Of a stretch of DNA of 64,000 nt, positions 1 through 10,647 are shown in pieces. Numbering within the stretch: position 1 is the first letter of the stretch; each line of letters opens with the position of its first letter. The notes beneath the pieces are model-generated. The model did not search any database. It was given only the letters and a program-made list of their open reading frames with translations, and had not been told where the DNA came from. Source of the stretch: Paulinella micropora (lineage: Eukaryota > Cercozoa > Imbricatea > Euglyphida); assembly GCA_009731375.1 (NCBI GenBank), contig BJOX01000202.1, positions 134,439-198,438 of the forward strand, written 5' to 3'. The position numbers and the translations under genes are program-made.

Positions 1-66
1 ATACATACATACATACATACATACATACATACACATACATACATACACATACATACATACATACAG
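1..66. repeat. (ATAC)n microsatellite
   Basis: Tetranucleotide repeat running in from the left edge of the window. No coding content. Confidence 0.95.
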
Positions 67-183
67 ACATACTTTGACATGTAATTTTTCCACAAGATTT
101 TCTTGTAACATTCGGGTTTAGCCTTATTTGAAAGGGGTTGTGCAGTTTATTTGCATGTAGAGTGGGTGGTGTGTGTACTAAGA

Positions 184-690
184 GAGAAACATAACATTCC
201 ATAGCATAACATAACATAACATAACATGACATGACAGACCATAACATAGCACAACATAGCACAACATAACATGACATAACATAACATAACATAACATAAC
301 ATGACATGACAGACCATAACATAACATAACATAACATAGCACAACATAACATAACATAACATAACATAACATAACATAAACATAAACATAGTAACATAAA
401 CATAAACATAAACATAAACATAAACATAAACATAAACATAATAACATAAACATAAACGTAAACATAATAAACATAAACATAAACGTAAACATAAACATAA
501 ACATAAACATTCACATAAACATAAACATAAACATGAACATAAACATAAACACAAACATAAACATAAACATAAACATAAACACGAACATAAACATAAACAT
601 AAACATAAACATAAACATAAACATAAACATAAACATAAACATAAACATAACATAACATAACATTACATAACATAACATAACATAGCTCAT
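184..690. repeat. (ATAAC)n / (ATAAAC)n microsatellite
   Basis: About 500 bp of ACATA-rich pentamers grading into CATAAA hexamers. The repeated Leu-Cys and Phe-Met frames on the minus strand come from the repeat and are not genes. The hexamer is not a telomere type I know. Confidence 0.9.
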
Positions 691-801
691 GAACCCGCGC
701 TCAGAATTGCAAGCGTGTAAAAAATTCAAACTTCATCCTTTTGTAAAATTTGACCGTATTTTGCGGCGCATTGTACATTTATGAACTCCAAAGATGGACA
801 T

Positions 802-948
802 AGAATCTGGGACTCGCTTTTGCTTCTCAGGATGGTCTTGCACGTCCATTCTCGACTGATACCCTAAATTCACAACATGAAATTAGGGTATCAGTCGAGA
901 TATGTCACTCAAGAGGCAAGATTAACACAAAAGTGAGTCCCAGTTTTC
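802..948. mobile_element. fold-back (MITE-like) element, copy A
   Basis: The ends are inverted copies of AGAATCTGGGACTC and the centre is a strong hairpin (about 855-900) built on ACTGATACCCTAA and its complement. Copy B at 1141-1354 has the same ends and centre. There is no coding capacity. This looks like a non-autonomous terminal-inverted-repeat element; the family is unknown. Confidence 0.65.
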
Positions 949-1140
949 TGTTTGTACGTTTACACACAAAGGGTTTGCAGGAGTTTTGCTGCAATATGTT
1001 ACAATCAAATGCATTATCTTTTTTGTTCTGAGACGTTGGCAAACATTAGTTCGAATCAAGTTCTTTGATGATATCACACTGAATGAGTGGATTTTCAATA
1101 CCTTTTACATGTAAGGTTGAGCATGATGCCAGCATACAGG

Positions 1141-1354
1141 CACAGAATCTGGGACTCACTTTCGTGTCAATCATTCTCTCCAAAGTGATAAAAATTCGAC
1201 TGATACCCTAATTTCATAACATGAAATTAGGGTATCAGTCGAATTTTATCACTTTGGAGAGAATGATTGACACGTAACATGAAATTAGGGTATCAGTCGA
1301 ATTTTATCACTTTGGAGAGAATGATTGACACGAAAGTGAGTCCCAGATTCTGTG
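1141..1354. mobile_element. fold-back (MITE-like) element, copy B
   Basis: A nearly perfect long palindrome. The left arm starts CACAGAATCTGGGACTC; the right arm ends with its complement; the hairpin centre lies at about 1224. About 56 bp of the right arm, containing the TTAGGGTATCAGT core, is duplicated in tandem, so the element is asymmetric. It shares ends and core with copy A at 802-948. Confidence 0.7.
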
Positions 1355-1399
1355 CCCCAGGCCCAGCCACGTATATATATAATATAGCTAGTATATATG

Positions 1400-1608
1400 A
1401 TAATACATGTATGTATGTCCATATACATGTATGTATGTCCGTATGCATGTACGTATATGTATGTATGTATTATGTATGTATGTACATATGTATGTATGTA
1501 TGTATGTATTTATGTATGTATGTATGTATGTATGTACACATATGTATGTACATATGTATGTATGTGCATATGTGTGTATGTATATGTATGTATGTATATA
1601 TGTATATG

Positions 1609-1705
<97 letters not shown>

Positions 1706-1710
1706 CTATC

Positions 1711-1769
<59 letters not shown>

Positions 1770-1775
1770 CCTTTT
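1400..1775. repeat. (TATG)n then (TATC)n microsatellite
   Basis: Compound tetranucleotide repeat. All three forward frames stay open across it because the repeat lacks stop codons. Confidence 0.95.
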
Positions 1776-1800
1776 CTTTCTCTTCTTCCTTGTCCTCCTC

Positions 1801-2048
1801 AAGACCCCACTCTCCATTTTGCCTTTTTCTTCAAACCCCTTGGGGAAGATTTTGCTCATGTCCACCCTTACGAAGATCCTTCGAGCCTCCTCGAAAAGAA
1901 GAGTCCAAAAGTGCACGTCCATCCGGACTATAAGTCACAACCCGGCATTGTCAACCCGGATTCCACCCACAGTGTTGACGCCGAGACATACTCTCATTTC
2001 GTCCAAGAAGTGCCCCGAAAGAACCAATCGAAAGAAGAAAGCACCTGA
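1801..2048 (+). CDS. possible terminal exon, unknown protein
   Basis: After the (TATC)n tract one frame gives a non-repetitive, ordinary-looking stretch with motifs HPYEDPSSLLEKK and SVDAETYSHFVQE, ending at a TGA at 2046-2048. The pyrimidine-rich sequence before it (about 1770-1860) is partly repeated at about 2268-2330, so part of this locus was duplicated. I do not recognise the product. No start codon can be assigned, since the frame is open through the microsatellite; it would have to be a 3' exon. The alternative is chance open sequence. Confidence 0.3.
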
Positions 2049-2460
2049 TTTTGCCATCAACACCAAGCGTATGGAAAGACATTGAAGAAGAACTCCAATC
2101 CGCCCTCCCTCTCATCCTCCCCTTATCTCTCATCCTGCATTCCGTCATAGCCGTCCAGTGTTGCATAGCCCGGGCTAGGTCCCTTCGGGGGTTTAGGCCT
2201 TTACACAATGTCATCATTGTAGCTTGCGCAAGCTTACGGTGCTCAAAACACTTGGACTAACGGCTTCCTTTTCTTTCTCTTCTTCCTTATCCTCCCACTC
2301 TCCATTCCTAGATTGCCTTTTTCTTCAACGTCCTTCCTCCTCTTCTTTTTCCAGAACACAGTCTACCCGTGATTCCCATCCCGGACACATGCACAGTACA
2401 CAAATTATTGTTTGATGTGAAACTGCGTTCCTTTGCAAGGACTACATTCCTTTGCGACAT
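2049..2460. other. no gene seen
   Basis: Unique pyrimidine-rich sequence with a partial duplicate of the 1770-1860 segment at about 2268-2330. I see no supportable coding region. Confidence 0.6.
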
Positions 2461-2461
2461 C

Positions 2462-2463
2462 TC

Positions 2464-2562
<99 letters not shown>

Positions 2563-2574
2563 GATCGATCGATC

Positions 2575-2632
<58 letters not shown>

Positions 2633-2633
2633 C

Positions 2634-2697
<64 letters not shown>

Positions 2698-2777
2698 CCA
2701 TCAGTCCATCGCTGTCCATCCATCCATCCATCCATCCAACCAACCAACCAACCCTCCATCTATCCATCCATCCATCC

Positions 2778-2830
<53 letters not shown>

Positions 2831-2964
2831 CCTACCTACCTACCTACCTACCTACCTACCTACCTACCTATCTGTCTATCTATCTATCTATCTATCTATC
2901 TATCCATCTATCTATCTATCTATCTATCCATCTACTATCTATCTACTATCTATCTACTATCTAT

Positions 2965-3013
<49 letters not shown>

Positions 3014-3126
3014 CATCTATCTATCTATCTTATTAGTCGATATCTCATCTAGCAATCTAGCAGTCTATCTATCCATCCATCCATCCATCCATCCATCTAT
3101 CAATCCATCCATCCATCCATCCATCC

Positions 3127-3185
<59 letters not shown>

Positions 3186-3311
3186 CATCCATCCATCCAT
3201 CCATCCATCTATCTATCCATCCATCCATCCATCTATNNNNNNNNNNTTATCTGTCCATCTATCTATCCATATGTACATGTCTGTACGTAAGTATGTATGT
3301 ATGTATGTATG

Positions 3312-3358
<47 letters not shown>

Positions 3359-3409
3359 TTATCTATTTATTTGTCTATCTATCTATATGTACATCTGTAC
3401 GTATATATG

Positions 3410-3444
<35 letters not shown>

Positions 3445-3521
3445 TTATCTATCTATTTATCTATTTATCTGTCCATCTATCTATCTATATGTATATGTCT
3501 GTACGTAAGTATGTATGTATG

Positions 3522-3560
<39 letters not shown>

Positions 3561-3615
3561 TTATCTATTTATTTGTCTATCTATCTATCTATATGTACAT
3601 CTGTACGTATATATG

Positions 3616-3661
<46 letters not shown>
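2462..3661. repeat. (TATC)n, (CATC)n, (TACC)n compound microsatellite
   Basis: About 1.2 kb of tetranucleotide repeats interrupted by a 10-N gap at 3237-3246. From about 3270 it contains two or three copies of a roughly 220-bp higher-order unit in which short TATG tracts alternate with long TATC tracts. Open frames here are artefacts. Confidence 0.95.
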
Positions 3662-3814
3662 CCATGATATCTACTTCGCTATTTCTGATTTTAGAGCAGT
3701 TAGAGTGCGCATGAAGGGTCAGCATTTTTCCAGCTGGAGTGCTATAGGGGGCAGCATTGAAAAAACGTAACGAACAGACGCTTTCTTCTAGTTTAAAGTT
3801 GTCTGATTTTTCTT

Positions 3815-4168
3815 CTCCTCCTCCTCCTCCTCCTCCTCCTCCTTCTCTTCTTCTTCTTCTTCTTCTTCTTCTTCTTCTTCTTCTTCTTCTTCTTCTTCTT
3901 CTTCTTCTTCCTCCTCCTCCTCCTCCTCCTCCTCCTCCTCCTCCTCTTCGTCCGTCTCCTCTTCTTTTTCTCTTCTTCTGGATCTCTGAAACGCAAGCGT
4001 TCTCCACACAATGTGAGCTGCTGCAAGAGACAGAAAATTTCATCATCATCACCATCGTCTTCTTCTTCTTCTTCTTCTTCTTCTTCTTCTTCTTCTTCTT
4101 CTTCTTCTTCTTCTTCTTCTTCTTCTCCTCCTCCTCCTCCTCCTTCTCCTTCTTCTTCTTCTCCTTGG

Positions 4169-4245
<77 letters not shown>
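3815..4245. repeat. (CTT)n / (CTC)n / (CTA)n microsatellites
   Basis: Trinucleotide tracts separated by a short unique segment (about 3950-4060). They yield spurious Ser, Leu, Glu or Arg homopolymer frames on both strands. Confidence 0.95.
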
Positions 4246-4246
<1 letters not shown>

Positions 4247-4590
4247 TCTTCTTCTGCTATAGCTACTTCTCCTCTTGCGCCTGCTGCTGCCATTTCTGTA
4301 ACTGCTGTTGGTATTGCAGCCTCTACTACTCCTGGCTTTAATAAATCTTTTGATGATTTTTTTGTTCCTCTTTCTCAACGAGAGCGTAAACATCAATCGC
4401 TTATCGAACAGCTCCTTGCTCTTGTTTCCCCTGACGGAGGTAGAAGACCACTGGCAGCTCATGTTACCTGTCGGAGGTAGAAGACCAGCTTATTGTTACT
4501 CCTGGTTTAGATACGTTCATTGTGTTTGAGTGGGTAGATTACGACGGTGACAGAAAGAAGAGAGTGAGAAGTAAATAGAGGAATAGGAAA

Positions 4591-4938
4591 GTGAAAAATT
4601 TCAGCTTGGGGAAGGTAACTAAGGTGGACGTTGATGGCGATGATCCAAATGTTGACTCAGTAGTCCTTGTTAACGTTTGGGGCCATCCATCAGGTTCAAA
4701 CCAGTATACGGGGAAGTATCTACCGGCTTGGTTGCATGGTCGAGAAGAAAAGCAATCCATAAACGATCCAAGCACAGAGAATAAAGAATTCAAAGCTTGG
4801 GAGAAAGACGTGTTGGCGTCGCACATCATCTCACTCGATATCTGCATGCAACCGTCAGGTGAAAGTGAGGTGTCATCCTTACAAATCGCATCGACCGATC
4901 AAGAACACATCAAAAAAGATTTAACTCGGACGATATAA
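4591..4938 (+). CDS. hypothetical protein, possible chromo/BAH-like tail
   Basis: A non-repetitive 115-codon frame. It opens with a stretch resembling the small beta-barrel tails of eukaryotic transposases or chromatin readers (SLGKVTKVDVDGDD, then VVLVNVWGHPSG and KYLPAW) and continues into LASHIISLDICMQPSGE. Such tails often follow DDE-type transposases like the one at 48.7-50.4 kb, but no catalytic domain is present here, so this may be an orphan transposon fragment or a terminal exon. The start used is the first ATG of the frame. The assignment is by general resemblance only. Confidence 0.4.
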   Translation: MKNFSLGKVTKVDVDGDDPNVDSVVLVNVWGHPSGSNQYTGKYLPAWLHGREEKQSINDPSTENKEFKAWEKDVLASHIISLDICMQPSGESEVSSLQIASTDQEHIKKDLTRTI

Positions 4939-5880
4939 TTTTATTTGAAATGTAATTACCTTTAATACTGAGTAACTGTGTTTTCAAAGCCCTGACATAA
5001 ATAAATTTTAATTTATTAAACTCAAAATTTTATTTGCTGAAATATTAATATTAATATGATCAACTTAAAATCAAAATTTTTGTTTTAGTATAGTTCGAGC
5101 CGTGAGTTTGGCAGTTTGGCCACCAAATGACACAGATTTTAATCAGGCATCGCCTCATGTGAGAGGTTAATCAATAAGGATGCCACAGCTTTGTTGTAGT
5201 AATCACTGAGTCAGTCATATTTACATCCTAATAACCTTCCGACCATCACTCCGGTAAACCGGGTTAAGTGTAAAATATAGGATTCAAAGTTCAAGGCCCT
5301 ATGGGATCATGTTTAAGCTTCCAAGCATTGAAGTTCCCCCATACCCCTTTATCCTAATACAACAATTTGAAACCGGAACTCCGTGTTCTTCAAAACCGGA
5401 AATGTATTAATAATAAGAATTCATCTTAAAATACATTTAATAACAAGGAATCACTTCCACCAGTGAATTCCCGTAAAAACCAATAGCGTAATAACGATGT
5501 AGTATACCGTGGTTGTTACACCGCTTCCCACTCGGCTCTATGATTGAGTGACAAGTATTCTACTAAAACAGTGCTTGCGTATAATGATCGAGAAGTAAAA
5601 TTGTTCGAAAAAGGTGACTGTACCGTTCGCATCAATGAATGAGTTCCGCACCGACTCAGATTCCTCATCCAGCTAATTTTCAACGATAAGCTTTAGAGAC
5701 CTCAGGTGTCCGTGATCACCGCAGTTTATTAATATTAAAAGGCATACGAAAGGTACAAGGCGTTTTGCATAGTCAATTGTGAGGCGTATTGCGTGGTACA
5801 ACGTTAACGAGAAAGGTATTCTTCTTTTCTTTCATTTCCTTTTCTTTCCGAGCCCTGGCTCCTCTTTGTGCTCTGCCTTT
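4939..5880. other. no gene seen
   Basis: About 0.9 kb of AT-rich unique sequence with short inverted stretches and no supportable ORF. Confidence 0.6.
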
Positions 5881-5895
5881 CTTTTCTTTGAAGAA

Positions 5896-5967
5896 AAAGA
5901 AGACGAAGAAGAAGAAGAAGAAGAAGAAGAAGAAGAAGAAGAAGAAGAAGAAGAAGAAGAAGAAGAA

Positions 5968-6008
<41 letters not shown>

Positions 6009-6363
6009 AGAAGAAGATGAAGAAGATGAAGATGAAGATGAAGAAGAAGAAGAAGAAGAAGAAGAAGAAGAAGAAGAAGAAGAAGAAGAAGAAGAAGAAG
6101 AAGAAGAAGAAGAAGAAGAAGCAGAAGCAGAAGCAGAAGAAGAAGAAGAAGAAGAAGAAGAAGAAGAAGAAGAAGAAGAAGAAGAAGAAGAAGAAGAAGA
6201 AGAAGAAGATGGAGAGGGAGAAGAAGAAGAAGAAGAAGAAGAAGAAGAAGAAGAAGAAGAAGAAGAAGAAGAAGAAAAAGAAGAAAAAGAAGATGGAGAG
6301 GGAAAGGAAGAAGAAGAAGAAGAAGAAGAAGAAGAAGAAGAAGAAGAAGAAGAAGAAGAAGAG
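5896..6363. repeat. (GAA)n microsatellite
   Basis: About 470 bp of purine repeat with rare GCA, GAT and GGA interruptions. It encodes only Glu or Lys runs forward and Ser runs in reverse. Confidence 0.95.
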
Positions 6364-6490
6364 GGAAGAGAAAGAGTCAGTAATTCCTCTGCAATTGCAA
6401 CCGAGATATCAGGCCCACTGTAGTAGGCTATGCAGGTGCATATCTCGGGAGTTAACTGCTGCACTGCTTCATATATTTCTGGCATGACAC

Positions 6491-6652
6491 TTTGAGCATG
6501 CTCGTGCAGCCTTGCCCATTCCCTATTTCTGTGCAGCTGATACGCATCTGCTGATTCTCTAACATTTTCTTTTGCACGTCCGAGGTAGATGTTAAGTGCG
6601 CGGACTCTGTGTCTATGTCGTCCATGCAGAGCTCTTGCAAGTGGTCGTTTAC
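6491..6652 (-). CDS. two fused LRR modules
   Basis: The minus-strand frame carries VNDHLQELCMDDI followed by QKKMLENQQMRISCTEIG and SMLK: two LRR modules read through without an intron, then a GTGTCA donor-like site. The first is longer than 28 residues and the second shorter. A degenerate plus-strand partner ends four bases away at 6486 (frame fragment ISGVNCCTASYISGM). Confidence 0.5.
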
Positions 6653-6756
6653 CTCCACACACAAAGCACAAAGAAATTTTCATAGGGTCGCCTTCACTGT
6701 CAACTATATCTCCTGCCAAATGTATGAATGTACGGGTGTGCATGCGTTTGTGGGGT

Positions 6757-6840
6757 TGGAACCAAGTCCTGCAGGAGTCGAGATGCATGGCCATTTGGAA
6801 TTGAGACGCAAGTGCTAAGGTCATTGGTGCAGTTTTGCAG
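6757..6840 (+). pseudogene. LRR module with internal stop
   Basis: 84 nt in frame with LRR spacing (NQVLQE, then DASAKVIGAVLQ) before GTACCT, with one TGA in the middle. It is separated from the minus-strand module at 6845-6949 by exactly GTAC. There is no clear AG acceptor, so it is probably not spliced as it stands. Confidence 0.5.
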
Positions 6841-6844
6841 GTAC

Positions 6845-6949
6845 CTCGAGAGCCTCTGAGAATTTTTCACGTTTGTGTGAAAGACACAGGTGGTAGATCA
6901 GTCCACGCCCAGTGTGTGAAAGATCGAGGCGGAGCAGTCCTTTGTTAAC
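6845..6949 (-). CDS. LRR exon
   Basis: On the minus strand: an acceptor ending TGTAG, then VNKGLLRLDLSHTG and FSEALE before a GTACCT donor. It has seven codons more than the 28-residue module, with an internal repeat of a CTTTCACACA-like segment. Confidence 0.6.
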
Positions 6950-7090
6950 CTACATCATTGCATCTTAGGTTTCAAAGGTGCTGCCTCGGGGTGGGTTACA
7001 CATCGCAGTGACAAAATGATATTTGTACTATCAAGTCAACACTGCTCTGAAGATATCACGACTAGAGGTAGATAGGATCAGCGGGTGCAG

Positions 7091-7179
7091 GAGCGTTTGC
7101 ATTGAAACCAGAAGCTGAGAGAAATGAATCCGAACGACAACAGATTGGCGTGACGAAGCAGTCCAGCCATGCTTTGATG
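7091..7179 (+). pseudogene. degenerate LRR module
   Basis: After GTGCAG the LRR core NQKLREMNPNDNR continues into IGVTKQSSHALM only with a one-base shift, and there is an upstream TGA. It ends four bases (ATAC) before the minus-strand module at 7184. Confidence 0.5.
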
Positions 7180-7183
7180 ATAC

Positions 7184-7270
7184 CTTGAGCATGGTCACGA
7201 TTGCAGAAACACCGTCAAAACCGAAATCGTTGTTTGACAAATTTAGGCGCTCTAGTTTGCACTCCTTGTC
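7184..7270 (-). CDS. LRR exon
   Basis: After ATTAG the minus frame reads LERLNLSNNDFGFDGVSAIV and ends MLK before GTATCA. This is a full 28-29 residue LRR with the Asn ladder position intact. Confidence 0.7.
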
Positions 7271-7356
7271 CTAATCACCAAAATTATCATTTCACTCGTG
7301 CAACTTCGCTGCCGCGCTGCGGGGTAGAATTACAAAGCAAACTATGTGATGTGCAG

Positions 7357-7431
7357 GAGAACGAGACACTCCGCGAGCTCAACATCGACGACAATAACAT
7401 CGGACCGGATGGGGCGAAAGCTATTGCAAAG
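7357..7431 (+). CDS. LRR exon
   Basis: After GTGCAG the frame reads NETLRELNIDDNNIGPDGAK and ends AIAK. At 25 codons it is slightly shorter than its neighbours. The base pair following the exon is GC (GCATAAG), so either a GC-AG intron is used or the donor is mutated; without splicing a TAA follows two codons on. The minus partner begins 13 bases downstream rather than four. Confidence 0.65.
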
Positions 7432-7444
7432 GCATAAGAGGAAC

Positions 7445-7528
7445 CTTAAGCATATTGGAAATCGCTTCGGCGCCTGCTGGCCCAATCTTGATGTTTGCGA
7501 TGTTAAACTCAACCAAAGTTTTGTTAAC
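7445..7528 (-). CDS. LRR exon
   Basis: 84 nt, 28 codons on the minus strand: acceptor AAATAG, then VNKTLVEFNIANIKIGPAGA, ending NMLK before donor GTTCCT. Confidence 0.75.
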
Positions 7529-7622
7529 CTATTTAGCAATACAGCCCGGAGGGGGCCCAAACAAAATCTGCGAATGCTAACCGCCGCGGTAGCATCTCTA
7601 ACAAGTTTATTTTTGCATGCAG

Positions 7623-7706
7623 ATGAATATTTCGCTTCGAGAGCTCTACATGCAAGATAACAATATTAGAGCTGAAGGTGCGAGGGCATTTGGCGAAGCT
7701 CTGAAG
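7623..7706 (+). CDS. LRR exon
   Basis: 84 nt, 28 codons: acceptor TGCATGCAG, then NISLRELYMQDNNIRAEGAR, ending EALK at a GTACCT donor. The donor tetranucleotide GTAC (7707-7710) is also the donor of the minus exon at 7711-7794. Confidence 0.75.
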
Positions 7707-7710
7707 GTAC

Positions 7711-7794
7711 CTTGATAGCATCTGCTATTGACTGCGCACCTTGTGGTCCGATGCCGTTCCTGCCAATATCGAGAGCGGTGAGGGTTGAGTTCAC
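7711..7794 (-). CDS. LRR exon
   Basis: 84 nt, 28 codons on the minus strand: acceptor TGTTTAG, then VNSTLTALDIGRNGIGPQGA, ending DAIK before GTACCT. Confidence 0.75.
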
Positions 7795-7870
7795 CTAAAC
7801 AACCCACAAGCTTGTCTTTCACATGCTACCGCGGCGGTAGCAAAAAACAAAAATACAACTCTATGTGTAG

Positions 7871-7955
7871 GTGAATCAGACTTTGACGACCCTTAACTTG
7901 TGGGGATAACAAGATAGGCGCTGAAGGAGCGGCGCACATAGCTGCAGCAGTTAAG
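7871..7955 (+). pseudogene. LRR module with one-base insertion
   Basis: After TGTAG the frame reads VNQTLTTLNLWG and then needs a one-base shift to continue NKIGAEGAAHIAAAVK. It is 85 nt instead of 84. It ends at GTATCC, four bases before the minus exon end at 7960. This could be an assembly error or real decay. Confidence 0.65.
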
Positions 7956-7959
7956 GTAT

Positions 7960-8043
7960 CCGCAAGGCTTCTCCTATTGCCTGTGCACCTGCGTCGCCTA
8001 TTCCGTTCTTTTCGAGGTCCAGGGTTGTCAATGTTTTGTTGAC
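7960..8043 (-). CDS. LRR exon with altered donor
   Basis: 84 nt, 28 codons on the minus strand: acceptor TGTACAG, then VNKTLTTLDLEKNGIGDAGA, ending EALR. The bases after the exon are ATACCT instead of GTACCT, so the normal donor is lost unless another site is used. Confidence 0.7.
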
Positions 8044-8067
8044 CTGTACAAGCGAAACAAATATGCT

Positions 8068-8151
8068 ATGGAATGCTACCGCCGCGAGATCAATCTGAGA
8101 TGGAACAACATCGGAGATGCGGGAGCGCAAGCTATTGGAGAAGCACTAAAG
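8068..8151 (+). CDS. LRR exon fused to spacer palindrome
   Basis: The 84-nt frame ends INLRWNNIGDAGAQAIGEAL plus K at a GTACCT donor. Its first codons come from half of the spacer palindrome (GCTACCGCCGCG, 8075-8086) instead of the usual VNxTL start, so a deletion has joined the spacer to the module. Confidence 0.65.
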
Positions 8152-8155
8152 GTAC

Positions 8156-8239
8156 CTCAAGCGCGGCCGCGATCGCTTCTGCGCCTTCTGGACCAATGCT
8201 GTTGTTCCAGAGTTTCAATTCCTTCAAAGACTTGTTCAC
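8156..8239 (-). CDS. LRR exon
   Basis: 84 nt, 28 codons on the minus strand: acceptor TTCCTAG, then VNKSLKELKLWNNSIGPEGA, ending AALE at GTACCT. It shares GTAC (8152-8155) with the plus exon ending at 8151. Confidence 0.75.
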
Positions 8240-8443
8240 CTAGGAATTATACAATCACAGAGAGTGAGTGTGTGGGAGAGAGAGAGAGAGAGACTTTCAC
8301 TCACTGTCTCTCTCACATACACCCACAAATGCTACCGCGGCGGTAGCAAAAGGCGCAAATATATTATCATATGTTGGTGCAGGTAATGAAGCGTTGCAAT
8401 TGTTAATGAAGGGCGCAAAGTCATAAAAATACATATTGCAAAG

Positions 8444-8535
8444 CACAACAAAAGTGTAATCGAGCTACGCAAAGGAGGCAACAAGATAGGACCTGCAGGT
8501 GCAAAAGCAATCGCAAACATTAAAATGATGCATAT
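8444..8535 (+). CDS. LRR exon with variant end
   Basis: After GCAAAG the frame reads HNKSVIELRKGGNKIGPAGA and KAIANIK and continues to a strong GTGAGT donor at 8536 rather than the GTACCT seen in sister exons. No minus-strand partner is visible; (GA)n sequence follows. Confidence 0.55.
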
Positions 8536-8653
8536 GTGAGTATGTTGGCATGCTGTGTATGATTAGTGCCTATGAACACATATTAATATGTAATATGTAT
8601 ATGTGTACATGTGTATATGCATGTTTGTTGTTAAACGTTTTGGGTAGGTGGGT

Positions 8654-8975
<322 letters not shown>

Positions 8976-8989
8976 ATGACAACATTGAA

Positions 8990-9180
<191 letters not shown>

Positions 9181-9349
9181 CCCCNNNNNNNNNNCATATA
9201 CGTATACACATGTACACATGTACATATTACACATTTACATGTGCTCATACATATACACTATTCGTACACAGCCTGCCAACATACTCACATATGATCATTT
9301 TAATCCTACCAGCCAGCTGTATATTGTATTTCTTTCTCTGTCCTCTGTC

Positions 9350-9360
9350 TTCTCTTTCTC

Positions 9361-9393
<33 letters not shown>

Positions 9394-9569
9394 CTTCTCT
9401 CCCTCTCTCTCTCTCTCTCGCTCGCTCGCTCGCTCGCTCGCTCTCTCTCTCGCTCTCTCTCTCTCGCTCGCTCTCTCTCTCTCTCTCTCTCGCTCTCTCT
9501 CGCTCTCTCTCGCTCTATCTCTCGCTCTCTCTCTCGCTCTCTCTCTCGCTCGCTCTCTCGCTCGCTCTC

Positions 9570-9603
<34 letters not shown>

Positions 9604-9962
9604 GCTCTCTCGCTCGCTCTCTCGCTCGCTCTCTCGCTCGCTCTCTCTCTCTCTCGCTCGCTCTCTCGCTCGCTCTCTCTCTCGCTCTCTTCTCGCTCGC
9701 TCTCTCGCTCGCTCTCTTCTCGCTCGCTCTCTCTCTCGCTCTCGCTCTCTCTCTTGCTCTCTCTCGCTCGCGCTCTCTCTTTCGCACTCTCTCTCGCTCT
9801 CTCTCTTGCTCTCTCTCGCTCGCGCTCTCTCTTTCGCACTCTCTCTCGCTCTCTCTCTCTCGCTCTCTCTCTCGCTCGCTCTCTCTCGCTCGCTCTCTCT
9901 CTCGCTCGCTCTCTCTCTCGCTCGCTCTCTCTCTCGCTCGCTCTCTCTCTCTCTCTCTCTTC
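9350..9962. repeat. (CT)n / (GCTC)n repeat
   Basis: About 600 bp of CT repeat in which CGCT interruptions recur at short multiples. Ser/Leu/Ala or Arg/Glu frames are artefacts. A segment around 9750-9845 is duplicated. Confidence 0.95.
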
Positions 9963-10136
9963 TAGAGGAGAGGGATAGACACACACACATACACAGAGAT
10001 TCACCTGTAACACCTCATGTATCCAAACACCCAACATTCATAAATATTTTAGTCTGTTGTCTCATAATAGCTGTAGTCCTGACCTGAAGGAGTGATGTCT
10101 TTATGCATGTATAGTCAGAACTATAGTCTGTGTGAC

Positions 10137-10250
10137 CTGCAGTCCCTTGGCGACTGCCATAGCGCTAGCAACAGAATCTCGAAAATTCTTGTTTGACAAA
10201 TCGAGCGATATCTTGTTTGACAAATCGAGCGATACGCCTTCATACTTGGC
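10137..10250 (-). CDS. LRR exon (isolated)
   Basis: The minus frame reads SLDLSNKNFRDSVASAMAVA and ends KGLQ at a GTCACA donor. A 24-bp segment encoding the SLDLSNK core is duplicated in tandem. The 5' boundary is approximate. It lies 1.9 kb from the main array, across microsatellites. Confidence 0.5.
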
Positions 10251-10647
10251 CTATTCAGAGCAGATAGCCATGAACACAAACAAGAAGTGAAAGAAAGGAG
10301 CTTCAAGCGAAAAGTTACAAAGAAAAAAGAAGCTTACAGCAGAAGGCAATACACACACACACACACAAAATGTTTATTTTGCTCATATGGTTGTGTGCTT
10401 GCGGGAGGCTTTGTGGGGGAGGGAGGCATGTTTTGGCCTACAATGGTAGTGAGATTAGTATGTCTCGGGTATGTGGTCCGTATTCAATGGGCTACATGCC
10501 CGAGGCGTGCTAAGCTCTTCTTTTTTGTATGAGCCTTACGTGCATCCTTCCCTCCATAAGTCCTTATTAACACTAGGGGGGTCATGGATCCGGGCAACTA
10601 AACGCTTCGGGCATTTAGACCATTATATGGCCAGCTTCTTAACTGTG
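10251..10647. other. no gene seen
   Basis: Unique sequence with a short CA repeat. Small frames occur but none can be supported. Confidence 0.5.

Noticed and set aside
184-690. Telomeric repeat
   Set aside because: ATAAC/ATAAAC is not a known telomere motif and the tract is degenerate and internal to mixed microsatellites.
147-729. Long minus-strand frames of Leu-Cys or Phe-Met repeats
   Set aside because: Translations of (ATAAC)n/(ATAAAC)n; no complexity, no gene signals.
5779-6824. 330-codon minus-strand ORF with poly-Ser and plus-strand poly-Glu/poly-Lys ORFs
   Set aside because: The homopolymers are (GAA)n. The unique part (6380-6814, minus) overlaps LRR modules in other frames, which explain the sequence better.
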